In this document: positions 6,639 to 13,874 of the stretch, in pieces | How the letters are laid out: each line of letters starts with the position of its first letter | Numbering within the stretch: the first letter of the stretch is position 1 | NCBI GenBank assembly: GCA_017609695.1 | Contig: JAFCDM010000027.1 | Span: 1-19,209 of the forward strand | DNA: 19,209 bases | Direction of reading: 5' to 3' | Origin: Candidatus Pacearchaeota archaeon | GTDB taxonomy: Archaea > Nanobdellota > Nanobdellia > Pacearchaeales > GW2011-AR1 | Made by a program: the position numbers and the translations under genes | Notes under the pieces: model-generated | Told to the model about the DNA's origin: nothing | Databases searched by the model: none | Seen by the model: only the letters and a program-made list of their open reading frames with translations

Positions 6639-7863
6639 ATGGAAAAAAGATTGAAAAGCAATACAGAACTTGGAAAAGAACTTGATTTATATCTAGTTAG
6701 TGAAATAGTCGGACCAAATAGTCGGACCAGGTTTACCTTTATTGACTCCAAAAGGAACAACAATTAAAAGAGAAATTGAAAGATTTATTACAGATGAAGA
6801 ATTAAAAAGAGGATATCAAATTACTTCAACCCCAATTATCGCTAAATCAGATTTATATAAAATTTCAGGGCATTGGCAACATTATAAAGATGATATGTTT
6901 ACCCTAAAAGTAGGGAATCAAGACTTTGCATTAAGGCCAATGACTTGCCCTTTTCAGTTTATAATTTATAAAAATAAACCAAGAAGTTATAAAGAACTTC
7001 CAATAAAATATGCAGAAATTTCAACCTTGTTTAGAAAAGAACAATCTGGAGAGTTAAGAGGATTAACAAGAGTTTGGCAAATGACATTATCTGATGCTCA
7101 TATTATCTGCACACCTGAACAATTAGGAAAAGAATTCAAAAAAGTCCTAGATTTTTTAAAGTATGTTATGGGAAAAATTGGAGTTAAAGATATCTGGTAT
7201 AGGTTTTCAAAAGGAGATATAAAAAACACAAAAAAATACATTAACAACCCTCGGGCTTGGAAAGACTCAGAAGCATCAATGAAAAAAATCTTAGATGAAT
7301 TAAAATTAAAATATACTGAAAAAAAAGATGAAGCTGCTTTTTATGGTCCAAAATTAGACCTTCAGTATAAAGATGTATTTGGAAAAGAAGACACCTTACT
7401 TACTATTCAAATTGATTTTGCATTACCAGAAAGATATAAAATGACTTACAAAGGAGAAAACAATAAACAACAAACCCCAATGATTATCCACCATTCTATT
7501 GCTAGCACTACAGAAAGAATGATTTCATATTTATTAGAAAAAACTCAAGGACATCTCCCATTATGGCTTTCTCCAATACAAGCAAGGATTATTAATTTCA
7601 CAGATAGGAATAATAAATCTTGTAAAAAATTAAAAAAAGAATTACAAGAACAAAATATTAGAGTAGATATTGATTTATCCTCAGAACCAATTTCAGGAAA
7701 AATAAAACAAGCAGAAATAGAAAAGATTCCATTAATCATAGTTATAGGGGATAAAGAAGAAAAATCAAATTCAGTTGCAGTAAGAAGAAACAGCAAAGTT
7801 AAAACAATAAAAAAACAAGTTTTTATTAAAGAAATTAAAAAAGAAATTGAAGAAAGAAAGTAA
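6639..7863 (+). pseudogene. thrS: threonyl-tRNA synthetase, catalytic plus anticodon-binding domains only, frameshifted
   Basis: Reading from ATG 6639 gives NTELGKELDLYLVSEIVGP, the usual start of the ThrRS class II core. The continuation GLPLLTPKGTT is in another frame because of a 13-bp tandem duplication (6704-6729); without it a 403-residue protein results. The present long frame is 6742-7863 (TTG start). In the reconstructed numbering the three zinc ligands are kept (Cys99 in RPMTCP, His150 in SDAH, His280 in MIIHH), as is the motif 2 Arg (FRKEQSGEL, Arg128) and the motif 3 Arg289. The anticodon-binding domain spans about 305-400. Oddities: RVWQMT replaces the usual RVRxFT, and the TGS and editing domains are absent, as in crenarchaeal ThrRS-cat. 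It may be a second copy or, if the sequence is wrong, an intact enzyme. Confidence 0.85.
6704..6729 (+). repeat. 13-bp perfect tandem duplication inside the ThrRS gene
   Basis: AATAGTCGGACCA occurs twice in direct succession (6704-6716 and 6717-6729). Deleting one copy restores the ThrRS frame exactly, with EIVGP joined to GLPLL. Confidence 0.95.
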
Positions 7864-7933
7864 TCCTGAGTCTAAAAGTTAATTCTTTAACCAGAATATT
7901 CAAATAATTTTTTTAAAGGTATGATAATATTTA

Positions 7934-8162
7934 TTGCTTTTCAAAATAAAATTTTCAATAGGTAACACAAAAAAAGATGTTGCAATAATGTAGTTAAAAG
8001 ATTATCTTAAAATTAGTGCAATTAGTTTAAGGACACCATATTAACAGAATATTGGGATTAAGGTTAATTACTAGAAATAAAATCCCAAAAACTAATAGGT
8101 CAATTTTAAGTTTAACAAAAAAAGGCTAAAAAGTTTTAAAGATTTTTGAGAAGGCGATTTAA
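7934..8162 (+). pseudogene. decayed winged-helix (MarR/ArsR-like) regulator
   Basis: This 310-bp stretch after the ThrRS gene has no open frame, but the plus strand still reads like a winged-helix repressor if three defects are ignored. One frame gives SIGNTKKDVAIM, a TAG at 7991, then LKDYLKISAISLRTPY. After a frame change near 8040 another gives RLITRNKIPKTNRSILSL, TKKG, a TAA, and KVLKIFEKAI ending at 8162. The ending LTKKG-x-KVLKIFEKA is the usual tail of the winged-helix domain (wing, then the last helix). Two stops and one frameshift show that it is no longer expressed as a whole. The relic fills most of the gap between the ThrRS gene and the PRTase operon. Confidence 0.5.
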
Positions 8163-8173
8163 AATAAAAAAAA

Positions 8174-9280
8174 TTAAGATTTAGCCATAACCGCTTCTTT
8201 TCCGTCTTTAGTAATTGTTTCTGCTAACCTATCAATTCCATCATACATCCTTTTTCTATAATTTCTAGCTTTTTTACTTCTCACAGGTTCGGCTTTTATT
8301 CCAGTAGAACCCCAATTCTCCTTTCCATATTTAACTCCAATTATGTTTGAGTCATCTCTCCAATCTGTAACACCTGCAAATCCAGGTGTTTGTCTATTAT
8401 GCCCTGAAACATCCCCACCACCACCAATTAAAACTCCAAACTTAGTTTTTATTCTTCCCCCACTTAATTTATCAAAGGTTTGTTGGGCCATTCTTTTTGT
8501 TCTACCTGATACTACCCAATCATCTAAAACCAATACAGTAGGTCTCTTTTTATGTTCTAACATTTCATTTACTAATGGTTGCATATGTTGTTCAGTTACC
8601 TCTTGTGTATTGCTCTTACTAAACCTTCTAAATCTCATTGTTCCATCTGTGGTTGGAAATCTTCCATATAATCTATTATGCAATCTAAACACAGCAAGAC
8701 CTAATAATCTTGCGCCCCTATCACTAGCTATAACATAATCTGGTTGTGTTTGATGTATGTATTCAACAATCGGTAAAGCAAATTCTCCTATATTATCAGC
8801 AGTAATTGAAGCAGTATCTCCAAGAGTTAAGTTAATCCCTAATGGTGAAGTTTGAATTTTAATAAACTTTTTACTGGATAGGACTAGAGGATTATAGTTT
8901 TTAAAGAAATTTCTCTCTTTCGTTTTTTTTAAAATATTTTTATTCTCAGGGTTGTAATTCTTATAAATTTTTTCTTGGAGGGTTAAGTTATCATTTTTAA
9001 TCGAATAACCAAATAGAACTCCAACAGAACCACTTAAATTTCCTAATCCATCACATAATCCTTTTTTCTTTTTTCCTAACCCAGGCCTATCTTCTTCTCT
9101 TTCTCTACCTAAATCTATCCCTAAATCCCTATACTTTTGTTTTAATCTTTCATCTTCATCAAATAAATTACCATTAGATATTATAGAATAATCTGGCAAA
9201 TCTTTCTTTGATTTTTTGTTTTTACCAAACCCAAATAAGTTTTTATTTTCTCTTCCAAAGAAATCTTTTAACTCACTCAT
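8174..9280 (-). CDS. type I phosphoribosyltransferase-domain protein
   Basis: The 368-residue soluble protein has an unrecognised basic/polar N-terminal part (about 1-135) and a type I PRTase fold at about 140-300. The PRPP-binding loop is VLVLDDWVVSGRTKR at 249-263 with the paired Asp at 253-254, and an earlier loop is ASDRGARLLGL near 185-195. Such enzymes move ribose-5-phosphate from PRPP to a base; the base here is not predictable, and non-catalytic regulators share the fold. A Gly-rich GVLIGGGGDVSG follows, and the C-terminus is basic (KKARNYRKRM). The start is 2 bp beyond the stop of the LOG-like gene, with GAGGAG 9 bases upstream. It is the last gene of the AbrB-GT9-LOG-PRTase operon. 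It is much longer than a plain purine PRTase (about 180 aa). Confidence 0.78.
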   Translation of the reverse strand: MSELKDFFGRENKNLFGFGKNKKSKKDLPDYSIISNGNLFDEDERLKQKYRDLGIDLGREREEDRPGLGKKKKGLCDGLGNLSGSVGVLFGYSIKNDNLTLQEKIYKNYNPENKNILKKTKERNFFKNYNPLVLSSKKFIKIQTSPLGINLTLGDTASITADNIGEFALPIVEYIHQTQPDYVIASDRGARLLGLAVFRLHNRLYGRFPTTDGTMRFRRFSKSNTQEVTEQHMQPLVNEMLEHKKRPTVLVLDDWVVSGRTKRMAQQTFDKLSGGRIKTKFGVLIGGGGDVSGHNRQTPGFAGVTDWRDDSNIIGVKYGKENWGSTGIKAEPVRSKKARNYRKRMYDGIDRLAETITKDGKEAVMAKS

Positions 9281-9281
9281 T

Positions 9282-9908
9282 TTAAGGGGCTCCTCTAATA
9301 TTATACAAGCCTTTGCTTAATAAATAATTTACTACTTCAGTTATTGAATCACATGGTTTAATCAAATTTCTATCTATATCTAAAGAGATATCAATTTCCC
9401 CTCTTTGTACTTTTGAAAGGACTTCAGCAGCTCCCCCAGAATTTTGTAAACAAACAACAGGTTTTCTTAAGTATAATCCTTTTAATGCTTCATCAATTGT
9501 TCCACTAGCTCCATTTACTAAGACTAATAAATCAGCAACAGCACCAACATAAGACCTCCTCTCTTTCATGTTAGCTCCAACTTTTTCAACTCTTAACACT
9601 CCTCTCTTCGTTCTTTCTGCTAATCTAAAATACTCTTTTAGTGGTTCAAATTTCATATCAGGAAATAAAACAAAGAATTTATCATCAACTCCATGTTCTA
9701 AACAATAATCAACTATTCCTTTATATACATCAATCCCAACTCCAGAAACTCCTCCAGTAAATAAACTTCCATTTTTATTTACAATGTCTCTAAGTTCATA
9801 TCCTAATCTATAAGCATCATCACCATCATAATCTGGCAAAGGTGATGTAGCTCCAATTATTCCAATTATAGGAGATTCATGTTTTCTTGTTATTTCTTTA
9901 AGTTTCAT
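9282..9908 (-). CDS. LOG-like nucleotide-binding protein (SLOG superfamily)
   Basis: The 208-residue Rossmann-like protein has the features of the LOG/lysine-decarboxylase-like family: IGIIGATSPL at 14-23, FTGGVSGVGIDVYKG at 50-64, MKERRSYV near 114-121, and GASGTIDEAL at 133-142. In LOG enzymes the Arg of MxxRK and the Glu of PGGxGTxxE are catalytic and split nucleoside 5'-monophosphates into base and ribose-5-phosphate; both seem present here, although PGG is replaced by NGA. Other SLOG members instead bind nucleotide signals. Its ATG overlaps the stop of the GT9 gene by 4 bp and the PRTase gene follows after 1 bp, so the three should be made together. The fold is confident; the substrate is unknown. 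Confidence 0.78.
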   Translation of the reverse strand: MKLKEITRKHESPIIGIIGATSPLPDYDGDDAYRLGYELRDIVNKNGSLFTGGVSGVGIDVYKGIVDYCLEHGVDDKFFVLFPDMKFEPLKEYFRLAERTKRGVLRVEKVGANMKERRSYVGAVADLLVLVNGASGTIDEALKGLYLRKPVVCLQNSGGAAEVLSKVQRGEIDISLDIDRNLIKPCDSITEVVNYLLSKGLYNIRGAP

Positions 9909-10906
9909 CTTTGAACAACCTTCTCAAGTCTTTTTATAACTTCTTTTGATGGAATGTTTCCAACATTTTTGTCATCATCAAATCTTGATACTATATTATC
10001 CTTATTATTGTAGGGGGCATATTTTTTAGGAGAAGTTGGACCATACAATCCTACTACTTTTGTTCCAACAGCATCTGCTAAATGTAAAACTCCTGTATCT
10101 GGACTTACAACAACACTAGATTTTGAAGCCAAACAAGCAAAGTTTTCTAAATCAAAAGCATAACCCCTTCTCAGTACAGTATTCAATACTCTTCCTTCAT
10201 TGGCTTGAATACTTAAAGCCTTATCAAAGGACCCCTTATCTCCAACAAGAACTACATTAAGTCCATTATCTAAACACCAAGACGCAATTTCACTATATCC
10301 TCTTTCATTCCAAACTTTTCTACCTAAACTTGCTCCAAGATTCAAAACAGCATATGGTTTACCACTATTTAATTCCCAACCAGAACTTAAAGTTGCATTT
10401 CTTTCAGTATCAATATCTAAATCAAAACTCATAATTTTTGGGATTCTTAAATAATCAACAAAACCCAAAAATCTATCAACCATATGTGAACCATTTTGAC
10501 TTATTCCTGCATTTCTTAAATCTTCTTCACAAATTTGATTATCACAATTTATTCCATCAATAGTAAACCCTTTAGGAATTAATGCTAAATCAAAACTTTC
10601 TCCTTTTAAATACTTTTCATAAATTAATTTTTCTAATCTATACTTTTCTTTTGTATCTCCTCTTACAGAGGCCTGCCATCTATCTCTAGCTAAAGAGTCT
10701 TGTGAAGGTTTTGGTAGGTATCTATTTGTAGTTCTTAGAAAGCCAACTAAATCCAAAACATTTTGTTTATCCTCTGGTATAGGAACATAAATTTGTGTAT
10801 TTGGATAAGCGTCCCTTAAGGAATGTAAAAGAGGTAATGAAAACATGATATCTCCAATTCCTCTTGGTGGAGCATACAATATCCTTTTAACTTCCCTACT
10901 CTTCAT
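9905..10906 (-). CDS. glycosyltransferase family 9 (heptosyltransferase-like)
   Basis: The 333-residue GT-B enzyme belongs to the GT9/ADP-heptose:LPS heptosyltransferase group. The N-terminal domain starts ILYAPPRGIGDIMFSLPLL, where the Gly-rich loop and Asp match the family's acceptor-side motif. The C-terminal domain has YAVLNLGASLGRKVW, NVVLVGDKG and VVVSPDTGVLHLADAVG with Asp270 plus GLYGPTSPKKYAPY, the sugar-nucleotide binding region. It has no signal or membrane segment. GGAGG about 9 bases upstream supports ATG 10906, which overlaps the stop of the AbrB-like gene by ATGA. The donor sugar need not be heptose: archaea lack LPS, so a role in surface glycan or in modifying a small molecule made by its LOG/PRTase neighbours is possible. 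Confidence 0.85.
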   Translation of the reverse strand: MKSREVKRILYAPPRGIGDIMFSLPLLHSLRDAYPNTQIYVPIPEDKQNVLDLVGFLRTTNRYLPKPSQDSLARDRWQASVRGDTKEKYRLEKLIYEKYLKGESFDLALIPKGFTIDGINCDNQICEEDLRNAGISQNGSHMVDRFLGFVDYLRIPKIMSFDLDIDTERNATLSSGWELNSGKPYAVLNLGASLGRKVWNERGYSEIASWCLDNGLNVVLVGDKGSFDKALSIQANEGRVLNTVLRRGYAFDLENFACLASKSSVVVSPDTGVLHLADAVGTKVVGLYGPTSPKKYAPYNNKDNIVSRFDDDKNVGNIPSKEVIKRLEKVVQR

Positions 10907-11055
10907 TTTTCTGCTTCCTCCAAAATCTTAATATTTAATTCAACTATTGTTTTAGGTTTAAGTTCCTCTTTAAGTAATTTAGGTATGACTATAATAAAAT
11001 TCTTTCCCTGACTTGCTATCTTCTTTCTTATTGTATATTCTTTATTTTTCATCAT
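10903..11055 (-). CDS. small AbrB/SpoVT-like DNA-binding protein (50 aa)
   Basis: The short minus-strand frame encodes 50 residues of the form YTIRKKIASQGKNFIIVIP, then KLLKEELKPKTIVELNIKIL. This is the swapped-hairpin AbrB/SpoVT pattern (strand, G-x-x-x-x-x-x-IP, helix, hydrophobic strand) of archaeal repressors and antitoxins. Two adjacent ATGs (11055 and 11052) can start it. Its TGA overlaps the GT9 ATG (ATGA), so it is the first gene of the four-gene operon and a good candidate for its self-regulator. A TATA box lies at 11095-11107. The short length is normal for a single AbrB half. It could also be an antitoxin without a toxin partner. Confidence 0.68.
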   Translation of the reverse strand: MMKNKEYTIRKKIASQGKNFIIVIPKLLKEELKPKTIVELNIKILEEAEK

Positions 11056-11094
11056 AACAAAATTATAATTTTCTTATAATCACAAGTGAATAAT

Positions 11095-11107
11095 CTATTT
11101 ATAAACC
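11095..11107 (-). promoter_or_regulatory. TATA box of the AbrB-GT9-LOG-PRTase operon
   Basis: The minus strand reads GGTTTATAAATAG, a near-consensus archaeal TATA box. Transcription would begin near 11076, leaving a leader of about 20 nt before the first ATG. Confidence 0.6.
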
Positions 11108-11176
11108 TTCCTATTATAATTACTTTAGAATGACACTATGCCCTAATATCGACTCAAAACAACAACTTCCTTCTTA

Positions 11177-11320
11177 TCAATACTCACCCTTATTCATCAT
11201 ATCTAAAACTTCTGCTTTTAAACTAATCATCATTTGTTTAAATTCTTCTCTCATTTGTTCTTGCTCTTTTTTATGCTTTCTAATTTAAGGGTCTAAAGTT
11301 TGTTGATATTTTTTTGTTCT
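11177..11320 (-). pseudogene. coiled-coil gene remnant
   Basis: After an in-frame TAA (11285-11287) 35 sense codons stay open down to the TGA at 11177-11179, reading IRKHKKEQEQMREEFKQM, then ISLKAEVLDMMNKGEY. The same frame upstream reads KKYQQTLDP. This looks like the charged coiled-coil tail of a larger protein cut by one stop codon. An ATG at 11254 could give a 25-residue peptide. No family is recognised. The rest of the 11108-11392 gap shows nothing else but A/T-rich promoter sequence. Confidence 0.3.
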
Positions 11321-11360
11321 CTATAAAAGATTATCTTATTCCAATAAATAAATTACCAAT

Positions 11361-11373
11361 ACCCTTAAAAACC
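11361..11373 (+). promoter_or_regulatory. TATA-like box for the 168-aa gene
   Basis: ACCCTTAAAAACC is centred about 26 bp upstream of the ATG at 11393, the spacing of a leaderless archaeal transcript. Confidence 0.4.
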
Positions 11374-11392
11374 AATTGTTTCTTTTTAAAGA

Positions 11393-11899
11393 ATGACATT
11401 CCAACAACTAATCTCAACAATTGAATCTTCTGCAGTTTTTAAAAAACTAATAAATGAAAATCCAAACATAGAGCTTGTTGCAGGATTTTTTATTTTAGAT
11501 TTTATAAGTAATGATGAAAAAAAAAGTTTAGATTATAAAATCCCAAATACAGATAAAATTTTTACATTTGAATTAGACAAAAATAACGAAGTCACAATGA
11601 AACAAGATAAATTAATTGATGAACCAAATTTCCCAAAGCTTGAAAAAATCCAGCCTAATACAAATATTGAAGTAGATGAATTAAGGTCAATTGCAGAAAA
11701 ACAAGCTCTTGAAAATAATATCAAAGCAAAATTTCATAAAATAATAGCAGTTCTTCAAATATATAAAAATCAACAGGTTTGGAATCTTACTTGCATGTTA
11801 GAAGGATTAATCATCTTAAATATACTAATAAATTGTAACACTGAAGAGGTTGTAAAGTTCGATAGAAAAAGCATGACTGATTTTATAAAAAAGGTTTGA
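11393..11899 (+). CDS. hypothetical protein (168 aa)
   Basis: The 168-residue protein is not recognised with certainty. It has a helical start (MTFQQLISTIESS), a strand ELVAGFFILDFIS, a middle part with alternating charged residues (IFTFELDKNNEVTMKQDK), a helix EVDELRSIAEKQALEN, and the C-terminal strands AVLQIYKNQQVWNLTCMLEGL ending in KFDRKSMTDFIKK. The strand-strand-helix order with a Trp-Asn-Leu strand is reminiscent of PepSY-like domains, but this is only an impression. No signal peptide is seen, so it should be cytoplasmic. It lies 56 bp before the 490-aa gene on the same strand, which has its own TATA and Shine-Dalgarno. Confidence 0.65.
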   Translation: MTFQQLISTIESSAVFKKLINENPNIELVAGFFILDFISNDEKKSLDYKIPNTDKIFTFELDKNNEVTMKQDKLIDEPNFPKLEKIQPNTNIEVDELRSIAEKQALENNIKAKFHKIIAVLQIYKNQQVWNLTCMLEGLIILNILINCNTEEVVKFDRKSMTDFIKKV

Positions 11900-11909
11900 A
11901 ATACAAAGA

Positions 11910-11920
11910 TTTTTTAAACA
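11910..11920 (+). promoter_or_regulatory. TATA-like box and GGGAGG ribosome site for the 490-aa gene
   Basis: TTTTTTAAACA would start transcription near 11940; GGGAGG at 11942-11947 then lies 8 bases before the ATG at 11956. An ATG at 11940 opens only a 7-codon peptide. Confidence 0.5.
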
Positions 11921-11955
11921 AGATATTCTTATAATTTACATGGGAGGAAACAAAC

Positions 11956-13428
11956 ATGAGTGATGTAGATAAAATAATTCAAGAAATCAGTAAATATTAT
12001 AAAAGAAAGAAAGAACCATCATCAAAACACTACTTAGTTTATAACTCATCTTCAGAAACTCTTGAACCAATTTATTTTTGGATATTGGATTTCATGAATG
12101 ATATGTTTAGAGGAAATGTAGAAAAAATTGTTGATAATTTTGCATCATCACCAGGCTCAGGACATTTTTCAGAATTACAAGGAAAAGCAAGCCAAATGCA
12201 ACAAGAAGCATCAAGAGTTTTAGGTACAGTTAATAATATCCTAAAAGGGGTTATTAATTTAATCTATGATTTAAAAGAATTTAAAATAAGATTAAGCCAT
12301 TATGACCAAGCAAAATCAAAAGATAAAAACCAAGCAGAAGCAGGATTATTAGCTTTAAAACAAATCTGGATGGATAAAGTAGATATTCAAAGGGGGCAAG
12401 GAAGTATTAATGGATTATCTTCAGGAAATTTACAATTTGTAACTTTAAGAGATGCATTTATGATAGTAAAAAGTGTAGAAGAAGTAAATAAGTTAGATTT
12501 AAATGAAAGGGTTATAAGAGTCTTAAAACCAAGAGTTCAAGAGTTTTTAGAATGGAGAAAAAGAAGTGAGCAAGAATTAAAAAAAAGATTTGAAATAGAA
12601 AAAATTTATTTAAAAAGTCAAGTTGAATCCTTAAAATTAAATGCCAGATGGGCAAAACCATATCTTAAAGCAGCACAGCAACTAACTACTAATGAAAATT
12701 TATCTAAAAATGCAAGTTTAGTTAATGTCTTTAACACTGTTTTTCTTGAATTAACAATTATGGGAAAAAGCAATGTTAATATTGAACAAGAAATAATAGA
12801 CAAACATCTCCCAAGAGATTTTAAAAAAATAAAAAATTTAAGAAAATATTATTCTGTTGTTTTAATTGATTTTAATTTTAGGGGAATCCCAAGTAAAGCA
12901 GGACAACATTATGTTTTTGGTGGAAGAGCTGAAGTAACCTTTAAATCCTATGCATTAAATGAAGAAGAACTTCTTCTTTTAAAAGATAAATTATCAGATA
13001 CAGATTTAGAAAGTTCTCTTAAACTTATTCAAGGAATGACAGATGACTCTTTAGAACAATTAAAAATAGATATAGATGAGTTTATGGGTGAAACAAAAGA
13101 ACAAGAAGCAAAAATAAAAGCAAAAGAACAAGACATAAATCCTTTTTCAGCATTATTTTCTTTTACAAAAGGAAAACTAAAATCCCCTAAAGCAAAAAAA
13201 GCAGAAAAGGAAAAACTAAAAAAATTAAAAGAAAAAGGAGTTAGACCAGATAAATATGCAGAGAAATATATCAGGAACATAGCCGAAGCAAATGCAATCA
13301 ATGGAGGTTACAAAGTTTTTGATGTTTACAAAAAATCTCATGGAATGGCTTCATTCCCATATACAGAAGATGCAGAAGCAAAAGCTCCAAGAACAGATGC
13401 TGAAAAACTATTTGGTTTAGGGAAATGA
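11956..13428 (+). CDS. helical hypothetical protein (490 aa)
   Basis: The 490-residue soluble protein is mostly helical. Residues 1-60 contain an aromatic-rich segment (KHYLVYNSSSETLEPIYFW), 60-130 a Ser/Gln/Ala-rich coiled coil (LQGKASQMQQEASRVLGTV), and 130-290 long amphipathic helices with RVLKPRVQEFLEWRKRSEQE. A central beta part (YYSVVLIDFNFRGIP, FGGRAEVTFKSYALN) follows, then a Lys-rich linker (about 375-430) and a compact C-terminus (RNIAEANAINGG, VYKKSHGMASFPY). No signal or membrane segment and no known catalytic motif are seen. The mixture suggests a structural or scaffold protein; a mobile-element structural protein cannot be excluded. GGGAGG supports the start. Confidence 0.72.
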   Translation: MSDVDKIIQEISKYYKRKKEPSSKHYLVYNSSSETLEPIYFWILDFMNDMFRGNVEKIVDNFASSPGSGHFSELQGKASQMQQEASRVLGTVNNILKGVINLIYDLKEFKIRLSHYDQAKSKDKNQAEAGLLALKQIWMDKVDIQRGQGSINGLSSGNLQFVTLRDAFMIVKSVEEVNKLDLNERVIRVLKPRVQEFLEWRKRSEQELKKRFEIEKIYLKSQVESLKLNARWAKPYLKAAQQLTTNENLSKNASLVNVFNTVFLELTIMGKSNVNIEQEIIDKHLPRDFKKIKNLRKYYSVVLIDFNFRGIPSKAGQHYVFGGRAEVTFKSYALNEEELLLLKDKLSDTDLESSLKLIQGMTDDSLEQLKIDIDEFMGETKEQEAKIKAKEQDINPFSALFSFTKGKLKSPKAKKAEKEKLKKLKEKGVRPDKYAEKYIRNIAEANAINGGYKVFDVYKKSHGMASFPYTEDAEAKAPRTDAEKLFGLGK

Positions 13429-13434
13429 AAATCT

Positions 13435-13580
13435 ATGAAAATTATTCTTACAAAACATGCTAAAAAAGAATGCTCGAACAGGAAATAAAAATAGAACATA
13501 TAAAAGAAGCAATAGAATTTCCAGATTACATTATAAGAAAAAACAATTTATTTGAATTATACAAACAATTTAATAATTAA
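13435..13580 (+). pseudogene. DUF4258-like toxin gene, frameshifted and short
   Basis: The first frame reads MKIILTKHAKKECSNRK and stops at 13488. If one A is added to the A6 run at 13462-13467 it reads HAKKRMLEQEIKIEHI, then KEAIEFPDYIIRKNN, ending at 13580. This is the start of the DUF4258 family (HAxxRMxxRxI followed by a helix and a P), RNase-like proteins usually of about 80-100 residues and often paired with DUF2283 proteins. Here the C-terminal strands are also missing. It starts 7 bp after the 490-aa gene. The next relic, DUF2283-like, lies 50 bp downstream, which supports the identification. Confidence 0.6.
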
Positions 13581-13629
13581 AAATAGTATCTTTAAACAAA
13601 GGTAAATTTATAAAGATAATAACTTTATT

Positions 13630-13802
13630 ATGATCATGAAAATAACATTTGATAAAGAAGCAGATGCAGCTTATATTTATTTTAAAGAAATTTCTAATGG
13701 AGAGGTTGCTAAAACAAAGAAAATAAAACCCTTGGGATAGAGATAATCAATGCAACTCAAACCCTTCCTTCTGAAACTCTTAAATCTGCAATAATTATTT
13801 AA
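13630..13802 (+). pseudogene. DUF2283-like antitoxin gene with internal deletion
   Basis: From ATG 13630 or 13636 the frame reads MKITFDKEADAAYIYFKEIS, then NGEVAKTKKIK, and stops at 13740. The next frame continues as TLGIEIINATQTLPSETLKS to a TAA at 13800-13802. Joined, the two halves match a DUF2283 protein (MKIxYDKEADALYI ... LGIEIxxAS), but the linking segment (usually EN-hydrophobic-D-x-D-x-x-G) is missing, so an internal deletion of about 10 codons also broke the frame. DUF2283 proteins commonly sit beside DUF4258 proteins and are presumed antitoxins. Both members are broken here. Confidence 0.65.
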
Positions 13803-13841
13803 AGTAATTTTCAAAACAATTAAATAATCTTATTTCTTAGA

Positions 13842-13852
13842 ATTTTATATAA
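13842..13852 (+). promoter_or_regulatory. TATA box for the 172-aa gene and following cassette
   Basis: ATTTTATATAA is centred about 27 bp upstream of the ATG at 13875. It may drive the whole plus-strand series to 16927, because no equally clear box with suitable spacing is seen before the next genes. Confidence 0.55.
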
Positions 13853-13874
13853 TAATTAACATAAAATAATAAAA

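Noticed and set aside
6690..6742. Programmed frameshift in the ThrRS gene
   Set aside because: No slippery heptamer is seen; the shift is fully explained by a perfect 13-bp tandem duplication.
8343..8738. Plus-strand frame opposite the PRTase gene
   Set aside because: Shadow of the PRTase-coding region; Cys/Pro/Leu-rich composition and no start signals.
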